From Ailanthus altissimus (Eukaryota > Streptophyta > Magnoliopsida > Sapindales > Simaroubaceae), in assembly GCA_946807835.1 (NCBI GenBank), contig OX327694.1:10490001-10554000 (forward strand): 64,000 bases of DNA, given 5' to 3'. Both the position numbers and the translations under genes were made by a program. The notes below the pieces were generated by a model. It was not told the DNA's origin. It searched no databases and saw only the letters and a list, made by a program, of their open reading frames with translations. Below, in pieces: positions 10,138 through 22,641 of the stretch (the stretch's first letter is position 1; each line of letters begins with the position of its first letter).

Positions 10138-11699
10138 TGTTAATGAATTGTATTTGCATGTGCAAGTGATCGTTGAAATATTAATGCGTGTCAAACACAT
10201 ATGCAGTGAAATAGTTAAACTATTTGAACAATCACACATTGAATTAAGTTCTATTACACTAATAGAAATATATACCTTTAAAGACCATTGATGCAGCTTC
10301 AATTCTTTACAGAGTCTCACCCTGGGGTTTCTTTACAAACAATTCTAGGAATTGATATCAGTGACATTAAATCACTAGAACAGCAGCATGATTTCAGCAA
10401 GAATTATTTCTTCAACACTTAAAAAATGGCAGCAAGAATCCATTTCCTAGTTAACACAATTGTTAACTTAAATAATATAATAAGTTTAACACTTACGCTA
10501 CGACAAGTGTGCTTCTTGAGAGATCCTAAAATAAATCATGCTTTCTGAAAAAAAAAATTCATCTAACTCTTCGACCAAGTACGCTACCCCAATGCTCAAC
10601 GAGTACACTTTATATTGTAAGATTCTCTAGATTTATACTCATTTGTCTTGTAGAAATCTTCCATAAGCTATGACAAGTGGGCTTCTCCCACACACATGTT
10701 ACGGATATTACAAATCAATGCATTAAACTATACAAGTTGAGGTTAAAATATATTCGTATAGTTCTTCTATAACTTATAACCCAAAAGAGCAGAGACATAG
10801 ATCTCAACCATCAAATCTCAACTTGATCCTCTATGTACTTATCTCCAGATTTGTATTTCGATAAAAAATATTCGCAAACACTTTTGTGATATTCTTTTAC
10901 CTTAAGGAAAACTCTTTTCCAAGGCAAAAGCTTATGACCATAAGTTTTCTTGAAATATAATCTCGAAGCATTATGATATATAACTCACCCATATGAGCTG
11001 TCAAAACCCATATCCACACATACCAAACTTAATGAGCATCGGACCATATCCAATGACTCCTAGAGGTCAGACAATGGAAAGTCTCTGATATGTGTAAAAT
11101 CAAAGTATGGTAGATCACTTACAAGCCCACTGTAGCGCTCAGGTCAAAGGACCATAAATACTACTCAACTAGAGAAAAACTTCTATTGACGACTTTATGG
11201 GATGTCTATTGGAGGTTTTCGTGAGTTTGTTCAGTCCCTAACCCTTATTGAACATCTGTATGCCTATATGAGTTTTTATTAAGCTCGTGGTCTACTAAGA
11301 CTAACCATCTAGACAATCCATATATAAACATATAATAATCTGAAAAGTTTACTAATTGACATGTGTCGGTACACATAGATCAGGAAAGATATATTTGAGA
11401 ACATATTTCATAATGACATTTTTTAACACCATTTACAACTCCTTGCAACTATGTTATTGCTATAATATTCTCGGGTCTTTATCATATTTCAAACAAAGTT
11501 CTAACTCTTAGAATATTAACTCTTAGTGGTGACCTATATACCTATAATCAGATCTAAATTCCTTTAGATCTATAATGTTTGAAACTAACAAGCTTAGTAC
11601 CATATAATAAATGTTAATGATTTGTTGAAATATACATTGTATAAATATTAAATAAATATTCATTCAAAATAGAATGGCACATAAGCAACATCTCCAACA
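10138..11699 (-). mobile_element. 5' LTR of copia-A
   Basis: Begins TGTTAATG next to the PBS remnant and ends ATCTCCAACA at 11699, with family landmarks in order: AATGCTCAACGAGTACAC (10589), CAAAGGACCATAAATACTACT (from about 11143), a single GATC hairpin at about 11544-11565 and AGAATGGCACATAAGC at the terminus. It is about 1.56 kb, shorter than the 2.1-2.2 kb full copies. With the 3' LTR at 6290-7376 it brackets a deleted element of about 5.4 kb. Confidence 0.65.
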
Positions 11700-12080
11700 A
11701 ATTGACACTGGGGCATTGGCTTAATTCTTCTTTTTGCTCATGCTCTTACACACTAAAAACAAAAGAAAAGTTAATTAAAATAAAATGGATAAAACCAAAA
11801 TAAAAATTCGCCGTGGGTTGCTCTTATGCAATGTTTAATTTAACATTCTCGACTTGACTTCTTGCTTCTTGAGACTCAAGGAACTGTTAGCTCAAAAGAC
11901 GATTTTTGGCAATCTATCTCATCCCTAATAATGTTTCAGCCTTTGCCCTTTTCACTTTGAAAAACTATTTATTCTCTTCATCCGAAATCTCAATGGCTTA
12001 TTGAGGAAATACTTTGGTGATTCTAAATGGTCCAGGCAGCACTTCGGTGCTTCTTACCTTTGGTATACCCATTTCAATAA
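11700..12080 (-). pseudogene. gypsy pol C-terminal fragment
   Basis: The minus strand reads ...GPFRITKVFPQ then a stop, AIEISDEENK, a stop and FFKVKRAKAETLLG, matching the end of plant Ty3/gypsy polyproteins (G-P-F-x-V-x-x-V-x-P-x-G-A-V-E-I..., then F-K-V-N-G-Q-R-L-K). Two stops interrupt it within 40 residues. Downstream noncoding sequence (to 11700) follows the usual post-pol region. It is fused on the right, around 12080, to the leader of a copia element. Confidence 0.5.
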
Positions 12081-12169
12081 CTTGAAATGCACATTTTGAG
12101 CAACTAAACATCACCCAACAATTTTACACTCAAAACACCCAATATCAACTCAAAATTGTTCTAATACTA
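12081..12169 (-). other. copia leader remnant and primer-binding site
   Basis: ACTTGAAATGCAC and AACTCAAAATTG match the leader end of copia-C near 50607 and 50690. GTTCTAATACTA at 12158-12169 is the decayed complement of the tRNA-Met primer site (GCTCTGATACCA in copia-C). It marks the LTR to its right as a 5' LTR of a leftward element whose coding part has been lost. Confidence 0.5.
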
Positions 12170-14421
12170 TTATGAGAGTGATTTTAAACCTAGGGTACAT
12201 GCATGTTGGTTTGTGTCTATCATTCAAATATAGCATATGTATCATATACATACGTGTGCAATAGATGAGTTGAATATAAATTACTCAATGATAAACACAA
12301 TTGAACTTTTACATATTATCTCATAAATGTAAAATACTTAAAGATTGAGAAAAAGTACATTGTCAAGCCTTTGGTATATTATCGAACTAGAGTACCTGCC
12401 TTGAAGCAAATCGTTCACAATTCTAGTTCCTCAACAATGTGGGTTTAAGAAAGCTAGAATAGCAGCTCTTCCAGCAAAGGATTCAACTCTTGAAACTTTG
12501 TTTCTACCTTATAGTATAGATGGCAAAAGATGGAAGGAAAAATGGAAGATATGTGTTTTTGTGCTCTCAACACTTGAGAAAAGTTTCTAACACTTAGCAA
12601 AATTCACTTCTCTCTACCTCTAAGTGTCATGATTGAAGTTTCCTTAATCAATTGTGCAACATATTGCTCTTTCATTTGTTTATTATTTTTCTTTCATTTT
12701 CTCACCTAATGTCATCCATTATTATGGTCAATGTTTGCCATTAGTGTTTTGTTTATTATTGTTTACAATAAATCAAATGAAAATAAAACAAAATAAAAAA
12801 TTATTTAATTAAACTTGGCCTAAATTTAGGCTGAATAAGAAACACTTTCTCATTATTAAGAAACGTGTTAAGGCCTACCATTTACAATTGTCACCCATTT
12901 ATTCTTATTATATCATTTAATTAATATTAAACAAATGAATGGTTTGATTTTAATTTAAATAATAATATCATATATTATTATTATTTTATTCAATAAACAT
13001 TTTAATGAATAAAATAATGATATTATTTGTCCAACAAATAAGGTCATTTTAGTAATTTCCAAGTCAAACAATAATTGACTTACAATGTGCCATGTGTCCA
13101 CATCCCATTGGTCAACAACTAATTGTTAACTAATTGATGTACTTAACTCTTAAGTCTTGACACATGCACGATCGGAGGGAGATTGAAGTAAATGTTCGGT
13201 CTACTGGAATTTTTTGGATCAAATTATTCAATCCGGTACACTGCCCTAGTGCACAATAAGTATACTTCATGTTGCGAGACTCTCTAGGAACACTCCCGAT
13301 TTGTCAAACAGAACTATTCTGTGAGTCCGAGATTGATGCCCCATACACATGTCATGGATATTACAAATCAGTGCAATAGATCATACAAGTTGAGGTCATA
13401 GCGCATACGTATAATCCTTCCGCCAATTATATCCTAGAAGAGCAAGGATATAGATCACTACCATCAAATCCATATGTGCTCATCCGTGAATTTATCTCCA
13501 AACACATATCTTAACAAACAATATATGCAAATACTTTTACAATGTTTTTTAACCCTGTAGAAAAACATTTTGTTCGGTTTGTTGCTTATGGCCATAAGAC
13601 TTTCTAAAATACAGTTTTCGAGCATCCGAATAAATATAACTCATCCGTGTGAGCTGACGAATCTCATATCTATAAACACCGAACTCTATAAGCATCGAAC
13701 CATACCTAGCGACACCCAGCGATCACACTGTAAAAGGTCTGTGACATTCGTGAAACCAAAGTATGATGTATCACTTATAAGCCCATCATGGTACTCAGGT
13801 CAAAAGACCACGTATACTACTCAACTCGATAAGGCCTTCTATTGACGGCTTCATGGGATGTCTATTGGGATCCTCGTTGAGTCTATTCAGTATTCAATCC
13901 TTACTGAACACCTATATGCTATACGAACTTCCAATAAGCCCATGGTCAGCTAAAAACAACCATCTAGACCATCTAGATATATAATACACTGGTCTATGTA
14001 AAAGGATTCCACTGACAAACCTGCATCGGTGAATTAAGACTAGAAACATATAATTTGAGAATAAACTTACATAATAACATTTCTTAGCACCTATTGTAAC
14101 TTTTGCAACTATGTTATTACTAATGTATTCTTAGGTCTTTATACCATCACAGACAAGATTCTAACTCTTAGACTTCACCGATTAATAAAACATGCTAACT
14201 CTTTAGCATTTATAGTTTCAGTGATATTAACTCTTAGCATTGATCTAAACTTCTTTAGATTAAATCTGAACCCTTTCAGATCATATAATGTCTATAGTGT
14301 CACAAGTATTGAACCATTTAATAATAGTAATTAGCGATTTAATTAATAATGAATTGTATAAATATTATAAAATAAAATATTCATACAATAATGAGATGAC
14401 ACGTGAGCACAAATTCCAATA
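12170..14421 (-). mobile_element. long copia 5' LTR (about 2.25 kb)
   Basis: A nearly full-length member of the family: on the plus strand it begins just after the PBS remnant, passes through an AT-rich segment (12760-13060), the TACACTGCCCTAGTGCAC block (13237), GTACTCAGGTCAAAAGACCA (13792), the paired hairpins (14242-14282) and ends GACACGTGAGCAC...CCAATA at 14421. The terminal CA has become TA. The neighbouring sequence is copia gag, not a polypurine tract, so this LTR is not the 3' LTR of that gag. Confidence 0.65.
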
Positions 14422-14753
14422 ACTTAGGGTCGGTCACCAAAGAGCTCCTTGAGATTGAGCATAATACTGCTGCCATTGTCCATGCGGACATGTTCCTTCT
14501 GCAGCTTAGTGGATATTGAGGCAAGGATGTATGATTCAACTTTTAAATTGTTATCCAACCATTTTTTATATGTCACATTTTCTTCCTCGGTGGCATCCTC
14601 AGAAACACCTCTAGGCATCTTTTGGTCAATAACATATCCAAATCTTTCTGAATTTAAAACAATTTTGAGATTCATATACCAATCAAAGAAATTCTTGGCA
14701 CCTTTGAGTTGGTGTGCATCCAGTATATGCACAAAGGGATTTGAAGATGTCAT
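14422..14753 (-). pseudogene. copia-B gag N-terminal fragment
   Basis: An uninterrupted 109-residue frame from an ATG at 14753, beginning with NPFVHILDAHQLKGAKNFF, DW, MNLKIVLNSERFGYVID and later YILASISTKLQKEH, MDNGSSIMLNLKELFGD. These are in-order motifs of the Ty1/copia GAG (UBN2 family, capsid). It is better preserved than the copies at 8.3-9.3 kb and 49.5 kb. The frame stops where the LTR boundary at 14421 cuts it, about one third into a normal GAG. Confidence 0.8.
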
Positions 14754-15606
14754 CCTAGCTTACACAAGTCAAATAAAATAATATTATGAGAGGTTAGTGG
14801 AAATTATTATTAAATCGCTAATAATATATCTTAAATCATGGGTATAACACTTATATATTTTTAATTTAAAATACCCTCTCACTGTTTTACATAATCCCTC
14901 TAATATCTCAAAATGGGATAATGACAGTTCAAACTATTTAAACTATACAGCGAAAAGTGGACTCCATTGGCATTTTACTCAGGCGGTACATTGTAGTGAT
15001 CTAGGCTTTTGTAAACCCAATAAGTAGACAACTCTTGTCAATTACATCTCAAGCAACTCCTACTCTTGATCCTAAATACACCTTATTCGCACACTGTAGC
15101 AATATAGGATAAGAGTATTCCAGATTAACTTGTCAATTATCAAATATATGCTACGGTACTGCCCACACACTATAGCAATCTAAGACAATACTTTCGTATA
15201 TATTTGTCTCATCTCATGTTTAATCGGTATAGTCTAAATCATATCGACCAAATTCCTTACACTGTAACGATCTTAGAAAAGACTGATATAATACAGTTAA
15301 CACTGTATTGACAAGACGGATCAATAATAAAACACTATCTCGCAAAGACTTAATCCCCATCTCATGAAGAGGTAATTCTCAATCAAATATTAATTTCTAT
15401 ATAAACACAACTAACCCCCACCAGTAGGGCTCCTATTGTATTTACGAACATAAAAAAAATTGATGCTGGTTTATAATACAACCTAATAACTCTTATCATT
15501 GTATCTCATAAACCCCCACATGATTAAAATAATATTTTAAACAATTTAAAACATAATTATAGTGAGTGTCGTCGGCACTGTGGTGGTGGGTTCATTGTAT
15601 GGCAGC
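14754..15606 (-). repeat. copia-B 5' leader with four diverged CAATATTG-type words
   Basis: Alignable with the leaders of copia-A and copia-C. The four repeated words are here at 14982-15005, 15086-15109, 15161-15183 and 15253-15277 (for example CACACTGTAGCAATATAGG), each in the same relative position as in the other elements. A short higher-GC stretch (GTGTCGTCGGCACTGTGGTGG, 15567-15587) follows. The PBS is not recognisable; the right edge meets an LTR piece. Confidence 0.55.
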
Positions 15607-15880
15607 ATCACATACAAGATTCTAACTCTTAGACTTCACTTATTAATATAACATGCTAACTCTTTAGCATTTATAGTTTTCAGTGATGTTAACTCTTAGT
15701 ATTGATCTAAACTTCTTTAGACCAAATCTAAACTCCTTCAGATCATATAATATCTGTAGCGTCACAAGTATTGAACCATTTAATAATAATAATTAGTGAT
15801 TTAATAAATAATGAACTATATAAATATTACAAAATAAAATATTCATACAATAATAAGATGACACATGAGCACAAATTCTT
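15607..15880 (-). mobile_element. copia LTR terminal fragment
   Basis: Near-identical to the last 270 bp of the 12170-14421 LTR (ACAAGATTCTAACTCTTAGA..., hairpin pair at 15704-15743, AGATGACACATGAGCACAAA). It lies beyond the copia-B leader in the same orientation and abuts gypsy-2. It lacks the terminal CCAACA. Confidence 0.6.
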
Positions 15881-17870
15881 ACATAATCTAACCTAATGCT
15901 CTCTTATATTGCCGAGTACTCTAAGCAATTTCTCTTTCTGAATCTCATCAAACTCAGTGGAAATAATAATAGGTAGTATTAAAGAGTCACTTAGATTAGC
16001 ATATAACTAAGTAGTGGTGTGAGTTTGAGTGCGGGTGGCTCTTTTATTGAGGGCTTATATCTTACCTTTGTCTTTTCCAATTTGTCTAAGGGCTCAAATT
16101 TAATTCTTATGTGGCCAAAACTGCATGAAGCACTCATTTATTTTATATACTTCATTGCTTCATGACTCTCAACATTGTTTCTATTGATCATAGCATTTTC
16201 AAGAGGGTCTTGAATGGCATTAATTCTTAAAACTTCATACACCTCTCTCTCAATGACATTAATCTCAAAACAATCATCTACTTAACTTTGGAACTACATA
16301 GCCTTAAACACATTAAAAGTCACCTCTTCATCCTGGACCCTCATAGTTAACTCACAATTCTGAACATCAATTAACGTTCTTCTAGCTGCTAAATATGGTA
16401 GGCCTAAAATAATGAGGATGTCTCTATCTTCCTCTATGTGAAGTACTACAAATTCTTTTGGGAAGATGAACTTGTCCACTTAGACTAGTACATCTTCAAT
16501 TATCCCATTTGGATAAGTAAGTGAATGGTCAATAAGATGAAGTGTCACATTTGTAGGCTTAGCTGTGAGTTATTTATTATTTTGACAATCCTGTACTTGA
16601 GAATAAACTCTTATATTTTGAATATGTCACTCAACCTCAGTATAAGAAAATTAGAAAGACATAATTAATTTGAGAGCAACAAAAAAAATAGAGCCAACCA
16701 TAAAAAGAATGAAAAATTTAAAAGATTCCAAGATCCAAGCAACTTTTTCTTTTCTTCTTTATGTCTTTCTCAATTTTGTTTCTTTGCTCCCTTTTTCACA
16801 TCCCTCTTCCAATTGGTGCAACACCTTTTATATAATATTCTAGTTCACAATTTCCTTTTTCAAAATTTAGAGAGGAAAATCACTTATGCAATAATTAATT
16901 TTCCTTTTTTCTTTTAAACTTCCAATTTAAATAAAAAATAATATTACTAATTTCATTAAGCTTTCCTTATTTGGGAGTACTTTCTAAAATAAATTGCAAG
17001 TGTTTATTTAAACCTAACTTGTTGTAGACTGATAGTGGCATGGGGTTGATACTTGCTCCCAAATTACATAAAGCTCTCTCAAGGTGCTGATTCCCAATAG
17101 TGCATGGTATAGTTAAACTTCTAGTATCCTTGAGCTTAAGAGGCAATCTCCTTTGTAGAATGGCAATGCATCTTCAATTAATACTACTGTCTCAAAATCA
17201 CCCATCTTCTTTTTCTTCAAGAGTATATCTTTCACAAATTTGACGTAATTTGGTATCTGCTCGAGTGTTTTTGCAAATGGTATGTTAATGTGCAATTGTT
17301 TAAAAATTTCAAGAAACTTAAAGAATTGTTTATCTAGTTTCCTTTCCTGCAGCCTTTGTAAAAATTGTGAAGGTGGAGTGTAAGGTTGCACTTAAGGTTG
17401 TTGCACTACTTTTCCTTTTTCTGCAATTTCTACGCTGCCTTCTTCTACTGTTGGAATTTCTTATTTTTCTTTTTCTTCAGCAGGTTTGTCTATATTTACT
17501 GACCGTTCATCTTGTTGTTTTAGAGGTTGCACCTCCCTATCACTTCTTAAAGTAAATGTCTTGCACTACTCCTTGTTGGCTCTAAGATTGGCTTCAATGT
17601 TGCTTGGTAAAGCACCTTGTGGACGGATGTTTATGGCTGAAACAAGTTCTCCAATTTCTGTCTCTAAGGTTCCAAGAGATGTTGCTTGATTTTGTAATAG
17701 CTGATCTATCTTACTTATAAACTGCATAAACGAGTCTTACAGTGGAGGTTTCCTCTTTTGCTGCTGGCGAACTGGTCATAAATAACTATAAGGGGTAAAT
17801 GTCTCCCTAATGGATGAAGGGTAAAAATTGGTATGTGATGGTCATGGTAATAGGTCCCCGAAAAATGAGC
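15881..17870 (-). pseudogene. gypsy-2 gag C-terminus and aspartic protease (Tat/Athila-like)
   Basis: Read leftward from 17870: a gag tail with MQFISKIDQLLQNQATSLG...ETEIGEL...RPQGALPSN and CKTFTLRS; then PYTPPSQF and KLDKQFFKFLEIFKQLHINI, typical of the gag-protease junction of Tat/Athila-type gypsy elements; then the protease core, where the expected catalytic L-C-D-L-G-A-S reads L-C-N-L-G-A-S (about 17050), losing the aspartate. After a 430-bp insertion (16575-17005) the protease resumes with NGIIEDVLV, a stop, DKFIFPKEFVVL and ILGLPYLAARRTLIDVQ, ending near TMRVQDEEVTFNVFKAM (16294-16479). RT, RNase H and integrase are absent. It is nonfunctional. Confidence 0.75.
16575..17005. mobile_element. 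unclassified insertion in the gypsy-2 protease
   Basis: About 430 bp of AT-rich noncoding DNA splits the protease exactly between the N-K-L-G part and the K-P-T-N-V-T-L part, which are contiguous in related protease genes and in gypsy-1 here. It includes an ACCTTTTATATAATATTC TATA-like stretch (about 16823-16840). No clear terminal inverted repeats or target duplication are visible, so its class is open. Confidence 0.45.
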
Positions 17871-17967
17871 CCCCAAAAAATGAGTTCGGTCGCACCATAT
17901 GATCTATGAAGTTTCAAAAAATATGAAAGTCCATGGTGTCAATGCAGCATTATACTTATAAGTATAA

Positions 17968-19024
17968 TGTGAAAGTGTATGTGTGTGGTTAGTGAAATGC
18001 ATGTGCGTGTCATACATATCATGCAGCGAAAACGTAAAACACATTTCAAAAACCAAATGCTTTGAATTTAATTCTATTACAATAGTAGAAAATATATCTT
18101 TAAATATCGTCGATGTGGTAGGACAGTTTGAAAATACAGAGTCTTACCCTAAAGCGTTAACTACAATGGGTTTAAGATTCTAAAATGGTAGCCTTTTATA
18201 TGCAGGATTTGTTTTGTTTGGCTTAAACTCTTTAAGTTATTTCTCTGGGTCTTTCTCAATCACTCTTTCAAAAGGTCATAAATATTTTTGTTGCTCTTGA
18301 TTTTTCTTGCTTGAATGAAAGAAAAAAAAACCATTTTTTTCTTTCAAAACCAAAAGTCAATGAATAACGACTAAAGCAAAACTTATCCCGTAAGTTAATA
18401 AAAGCAAAAATAACTTTTGTCTTCTCTTTGCTTCTTAAATGGCCGAACTAAAGATTGAAAAAATACAAACTCATTTGCCTTTTATTATTTCATATAGCCA
18501 ACCATCATTATCCAAAAACAAAGACAATTGAATTTTGCCACAAGTTTTATTTATTAATTAAATAAGCTTAAGGACGCTTGTCATTAATCTATAATAAGCT
18601 TAACAGTGAAGCTTCATTATTTTATTTAAAACTTATCCATTAAGTTTTGATTAAAATAATAAAAATAAATAAATTATTACAAGTGCCACTTAATAAAGCA
18701 AAATAATACTTTGATATATGTCAAATTCTATCACATGTCTTTACCAAAATGTGTTAAAACAAAATTCTGCTTATCCATAAGTTTCTTAGATCGAACTCTA
18801 TGACCCTATTATTATCCTAATGTTCAATGAGTATTCTTTATATTATAAGATTCTCTAAATTCACACCCGTTTATCTTATAGAACATTTTCATAAGTCTGT
18901 GGACATTGCCTCACTCACATATCACAGATTCAACAAAACAGCGCTTTGAACCTTATAAGTTTAGATCAACCATATTTGTATAGTTCCTCCGTCAAATATA
19001 TCCTGGAAGAGTAAAGATATAGAT
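17968..19024 (-). mobile_element. copia LTR, part 1 (interrupted by a gypsy solo LTR)
   Basis: The LTR 3' half on the minus strand, starting about 17968 (TGTGAAAG) and comparable with 10138 onward (ATGCGTGTCA, ATGCAGCG). It runs through ATGTTCAATGAGTATTC (18819) to AAAGATATAGAT (19013-19024). There it breaks and resumes at 20418 with CTGTCAAATCTC, exactly the continuation seen in uninterrupted copies. Confidence 0.7.
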
Positions 19025-19029
19025 CCTCA

Positions 19030-20412
19030 TGATGTGATATTTCTATATCTTATAATTGAGTGCAAGTATACACTATCGTATGCGAGTAATAAAGGGACAA
19101 AAAAATCGGATGTCAAATCCACATGGATAATTTCTTCTTTTTAACCAAGTATTAAAATTATGCCTTTCTAGTAATTATTCAGAAAAATAAAAACTAAGAA
19201 TGAATTTAAAAATTATAAAAGCAAAGGCACCATGTAAAGAGATTGAAAGACAACAATATAGAGAAAACCTAAGGTTAATACTATCCCTTAATATGCTTTC
19301 TAATGATTAATTCTCCAATATTTAATTCTCTTAGTTTTTGTTATTGATCAAGACACTAATGTATTCACAAGCCTCTTCCAAGGTCATGCAAGTATACCTT
19401 AATTTATCAAATACCTATATTCCTATTGTACTTGTAATAAATTAAGATTTATTAGGATTAAGTCTTATTGATCATACATGCCAATTAGGTATGTTCCTAT
19501 CCTAATTTGAAACTTGCATATGCAACATTGAATGTTACTCTACAATCATGCATCAAATTACATAGGTTTAAATATAATGATTCATCTTCTAAGTTTGTTA
19601 AAAATATTACCAATTCATTCACCATATATTGGTTAGATATATCAAAGCATTAAGAATAAGTAATTTGAATAACAAAGAACTAAATTTATTAAATATTAAA
19701 AAGATATAGCAATTAAGCGTACATATTGAGTTCATGTATTAACCCTAGAAAGAAAATTTAGTTCAAGGCTGCAAGAGAACAATGGCAAAAATAATAAGAA
19801 ATCATGATACAATCAATAGCAAACCGATATAAACGTCGAATTATTCTTGGTTGCGCTGCCTAAGAAACTCTTGATGCTGAAGAACGCCTTGAATTTCTCT
19901 CTATGGCTGCTTCAATTAAGCTCTAATTGCTCTCCAAGACTTGTGTTGTGTATTCTTGATGTTCATGGATGCTTTCTAAAGGTTGGAGACGAGTGGCCTT
20001 TTATAAGGATTGATATGAGCTTGAAAACCTCAATTCTCGTCAGATTAGGAATCGCACTACCGTTGGAGCGTTATGCTGCTGTCGCTGCGTGTAAAATGTC
20101 TCACCGCTGGAACAATGAGATGCTAGCACTGGGGCTCTAGGATGTCACTAACGCAGTGGTGAGTTAGCGCTAGGGTGCTGAACTACGGCTTAAACAGATC
20201 GTGTTTTTTATTTTCTTATTTTGATCACTATTCAAGAGTTGGGGCGAAAATCCTTGTGCCACTGGGGCAACAGGTCCATATTTTAAAAATTTTGTATTTC
20301 GTTTAAGTCCCTATAAATAACAATAATGCATATAAATAGTCATTTATTCTCATAAAATAGTAAAATATCAAAATAAAAATATGAGAAAATATATGATAAG
20401 TATGCCCTTACA
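19030..20412 (+). mobile_element. gypsy solo LTR with target duplication
   Basis: Begins TGATGTGATATT and ends CCCTTACA (TG...CA), 1383 bp, inserted in a copia LTR. It is flanked by CCTCA (19025-19029) and CTTCA (20413-20417), a 5-bp target duplication with one change. Removing it rejoins the copia LTR text. The early part (GTGCAAGTATACACTATCG, GCGAGTAATAAAGGGACAA) is typical of plant gypsy LTRs. The section 19922-20330 holds a CCTTTTATAAGG TATA-like box (about 19999), the GC-rich word island and the parent sequence of the satellite at 59632-64000, which lies in the opposite orientation. No coding capacity; small frames here are incidental. Confidence 0.85.
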
Positions 20413-20417
20413 CTTCA

Positions 20418-21244
20418 CTGTCAAATCTCTATTTGCTTAACCATGAATTTATTTTCAGATCTATATTTCAATAAACAATATCTAAAAAACTCTTTTTTAG
20501 GGTTAGTATTTGTGACCATAAGAATTTTTTAAATACAATCTTGGAGCATTGGGATATGCAACTTATTCATATAAATTGACGGATCCCATATCTATGCACA
20601 CCATCAGAGCATGCGTAACGACACCCAGAGGTCTAACCATGAAAGGTCTCTGACATATATAGAATGAAAGCATAATGGATCACTCACAAGCCCACTGTGG
20701 CATTTAAGTCAACGGACCATAAATACTACTCATCTTGAGAAGACCATCAATTGACGGCTTTATGAGATATCTATTAGAGGTCCTCGAAAATCTTTTCAGT
20801 ACCCAGTATTCACTGAATACCTGCATGTCTATACAAGATTCTACTAAGCTTATGATTTATTAAGACTAATCGTCTGGACAATCCAGATATAAACATACAC
20901 TAATTTGGAAGGTTTAACAATCTTCTTGTTTAGTTAAACATTGATCAGGAACAATATTTTTTAAAATATATTGTATAATTATATTTTTTAATACTATTTG
21001 TAACTTTTTGCAACTATGTCATTACAATAAATATTCTAGAGTCATTGTCTCATTCCTGACAAGGTTCTAACTCTTAGAATTAATAACTATTAGTGTTAAT
21101 CTAAATACATTTAAATCAAATCTAAACTCTTTTAAATTTACAATGTCTAAAAAGTAATAAAATTATTAACGTATAATATATTAACAATTTAGTGAAATAG
21201 ATTTATACACAAAATAAAATGGCCTGTAAATACCATCTCTAACA
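20418..21244 (-). mobile_element. copia LTR, part 2
   Basis: Continuation of the LTR begun at 17968: CTGTCAAATCTC, AACGGACCATAAATACTACT (20713), a decayed hairpin pair at about 21102-21140 and an end at ATCTCTAACA (21244). The total without the insertion is about 1.9 kb. No adjoining internal copia sequence, so it is probably another solo LTR. Confidence 0.65.
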
Positions 21245-21249
21245 ATACA

Positions 21250-22290
21250 ATCCCATGGATTCAATGACATGAATAAATATGCTGGGTTTTCTAAGTGGCT
21301 TGCGAATGTTTGTGGATAGATGATGGTCACCAACATATGGATTGTGCAGGTTGGGGCAAAGTGGTTCAGGAAAATTCTTCATGGTGGATGGATAGAGGAT
21401 GATGTAAATATGGGATGCAACTCAAGTTAGTATGTTATACATGTAAATGTGCATTGGTGAGCAACCTTTTTGTTTGCATTTTTTTCTTTGTTGCAGCACA
21501 TGAATGCGTACTTGACGATCATCATAAATTTGAAGGGGCAATATCTCAACATGCCCATCAAGTGTTACGTGGATGCTAATTTTTGGGTAAGCTTTCCCAC
21601 GATCATCTTCCGCTGAACCAAATTCCATTTGTGGGTTATAACATAGCAACATCATATGTCTTGTGCATGCAGGCAACAATGGCAGAGGCATGTTTTGAGC
21701 TACAACAAAATGACAAGCATTCCTAGTAAATGAAGTGGAATTCGAACATCGTTTCTAAATACATAAAGGGTGCATTGACTAGAGTGATCTAGGTGAGGAA
21801 ATACACCATTTAATTTTGGGAGGTCATTTAAACAACTGAAATTTATATGTCAAGTGCTCTGATGCAACGTCAGTTTTCTTCGAATATGTTGTTGTCAAGG
21901 AACAAGTTTACATGCCAATAAATTTTGGGAGATCCCATTGGGTGGTTGGTCATGTAATATTTACTGAATGGAGGATAATGTTGTATGACTGGTATTATCG
22001 GTTAAATATGGATGACAAAACCATTAGACATGTGGACTGCATAAAGGAGTTACTTCCTCGCTTCTTTCTCTCAAGGGCAAGGTTTTATAATACGATGGAG
22101 ATATCAGGGTTACATGCCCGCCATTTAATGTTGCTTGAGTCAACACATGGGTGCCGTAGCAAGACCGTGGTTAAGGGAATTGCGGAGTATTCACGCTGAA
22201 AATGATTGAAAATATGATGTATGACTTGTCTTCGCAATTTTTTGGACCGAAGAAGAGCCATTTCTCAGGAAGAAAATATTGTTGGAATTA
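21250..22290 (+). pseudogene. Ulp1-like (C48) cysteine protease fragment of a MULE
   Basis: The left part reads AKWFRKILHGGWIEDDVN (about 21357-21410), then after an acceptor-like TTTGTTGCAG (21500) HMNAYLTIIINLKGQ. From 21912 a frame gives MPINFGRSHWVVGHVIF...IMLYDW, the His-Trp and Tyr-Asp core of Ulp1/SUMO-type proteases. The catalytic-cysteine block GNCGVFTLKMIEN follows near 22175-22215 but in another frame, and the preceding glutamine region carries stops. Histidine, aspartate and cysteine motifs are thus all recognisable but cannot be in one product. Plant Mutator elements of the Kaonashi/CUMULE type carry such proteases beside DUF1985. The DUF1985 piece at 1-370 is on the other strand, so they need not be the same copy. 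Confidence 0.65.
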
Positions 22291-22641
22291 TTGTCCCATG
22301 TAATGTTTGACATGGTAAAGGCTTAGGAATTATGCCACAGGGTGCTTTTATTAATGTGTGTCTTTCACTTTAACTTGAAAATGTTTCTACATTTTTATTG
22401 GTGTAGGCTGAAAATGGTTTGTTATGCGTAGACGGTGATTAGTTAAAAAAAAAACAATATATTGGCTGGTGTGAAAGTTTGGAAATTTTTTCTTTTCTCT
22501 GGTTATTATATTTGCAGCAACTGAATATCATTTTTATTTCATATTAGATGTCTCCCCAATGCGCCTAACATCAATGGCACGATTACTAATTCGGATTGGA
22601 GAATGGGGTTCAGTAAAGGGAATCATTTCCAAGTTTACTTG
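22291..22641. other. no recognisable gene
   Basis: Sequence downstream of the protease fragment, with GCAGACGGTGATTAG-like moderate GC at 22426-22441 and otherwise AT-rich. Possibly the tail of the same MULE; no terminal repeat identified. Confidence 0.3.

Noticed and set aside
14449..14781. 110-codon plus-strand frame
   Set aside because: Lies antisense to the clear copia gag frame at 14424-14753 and has no motif of its own.
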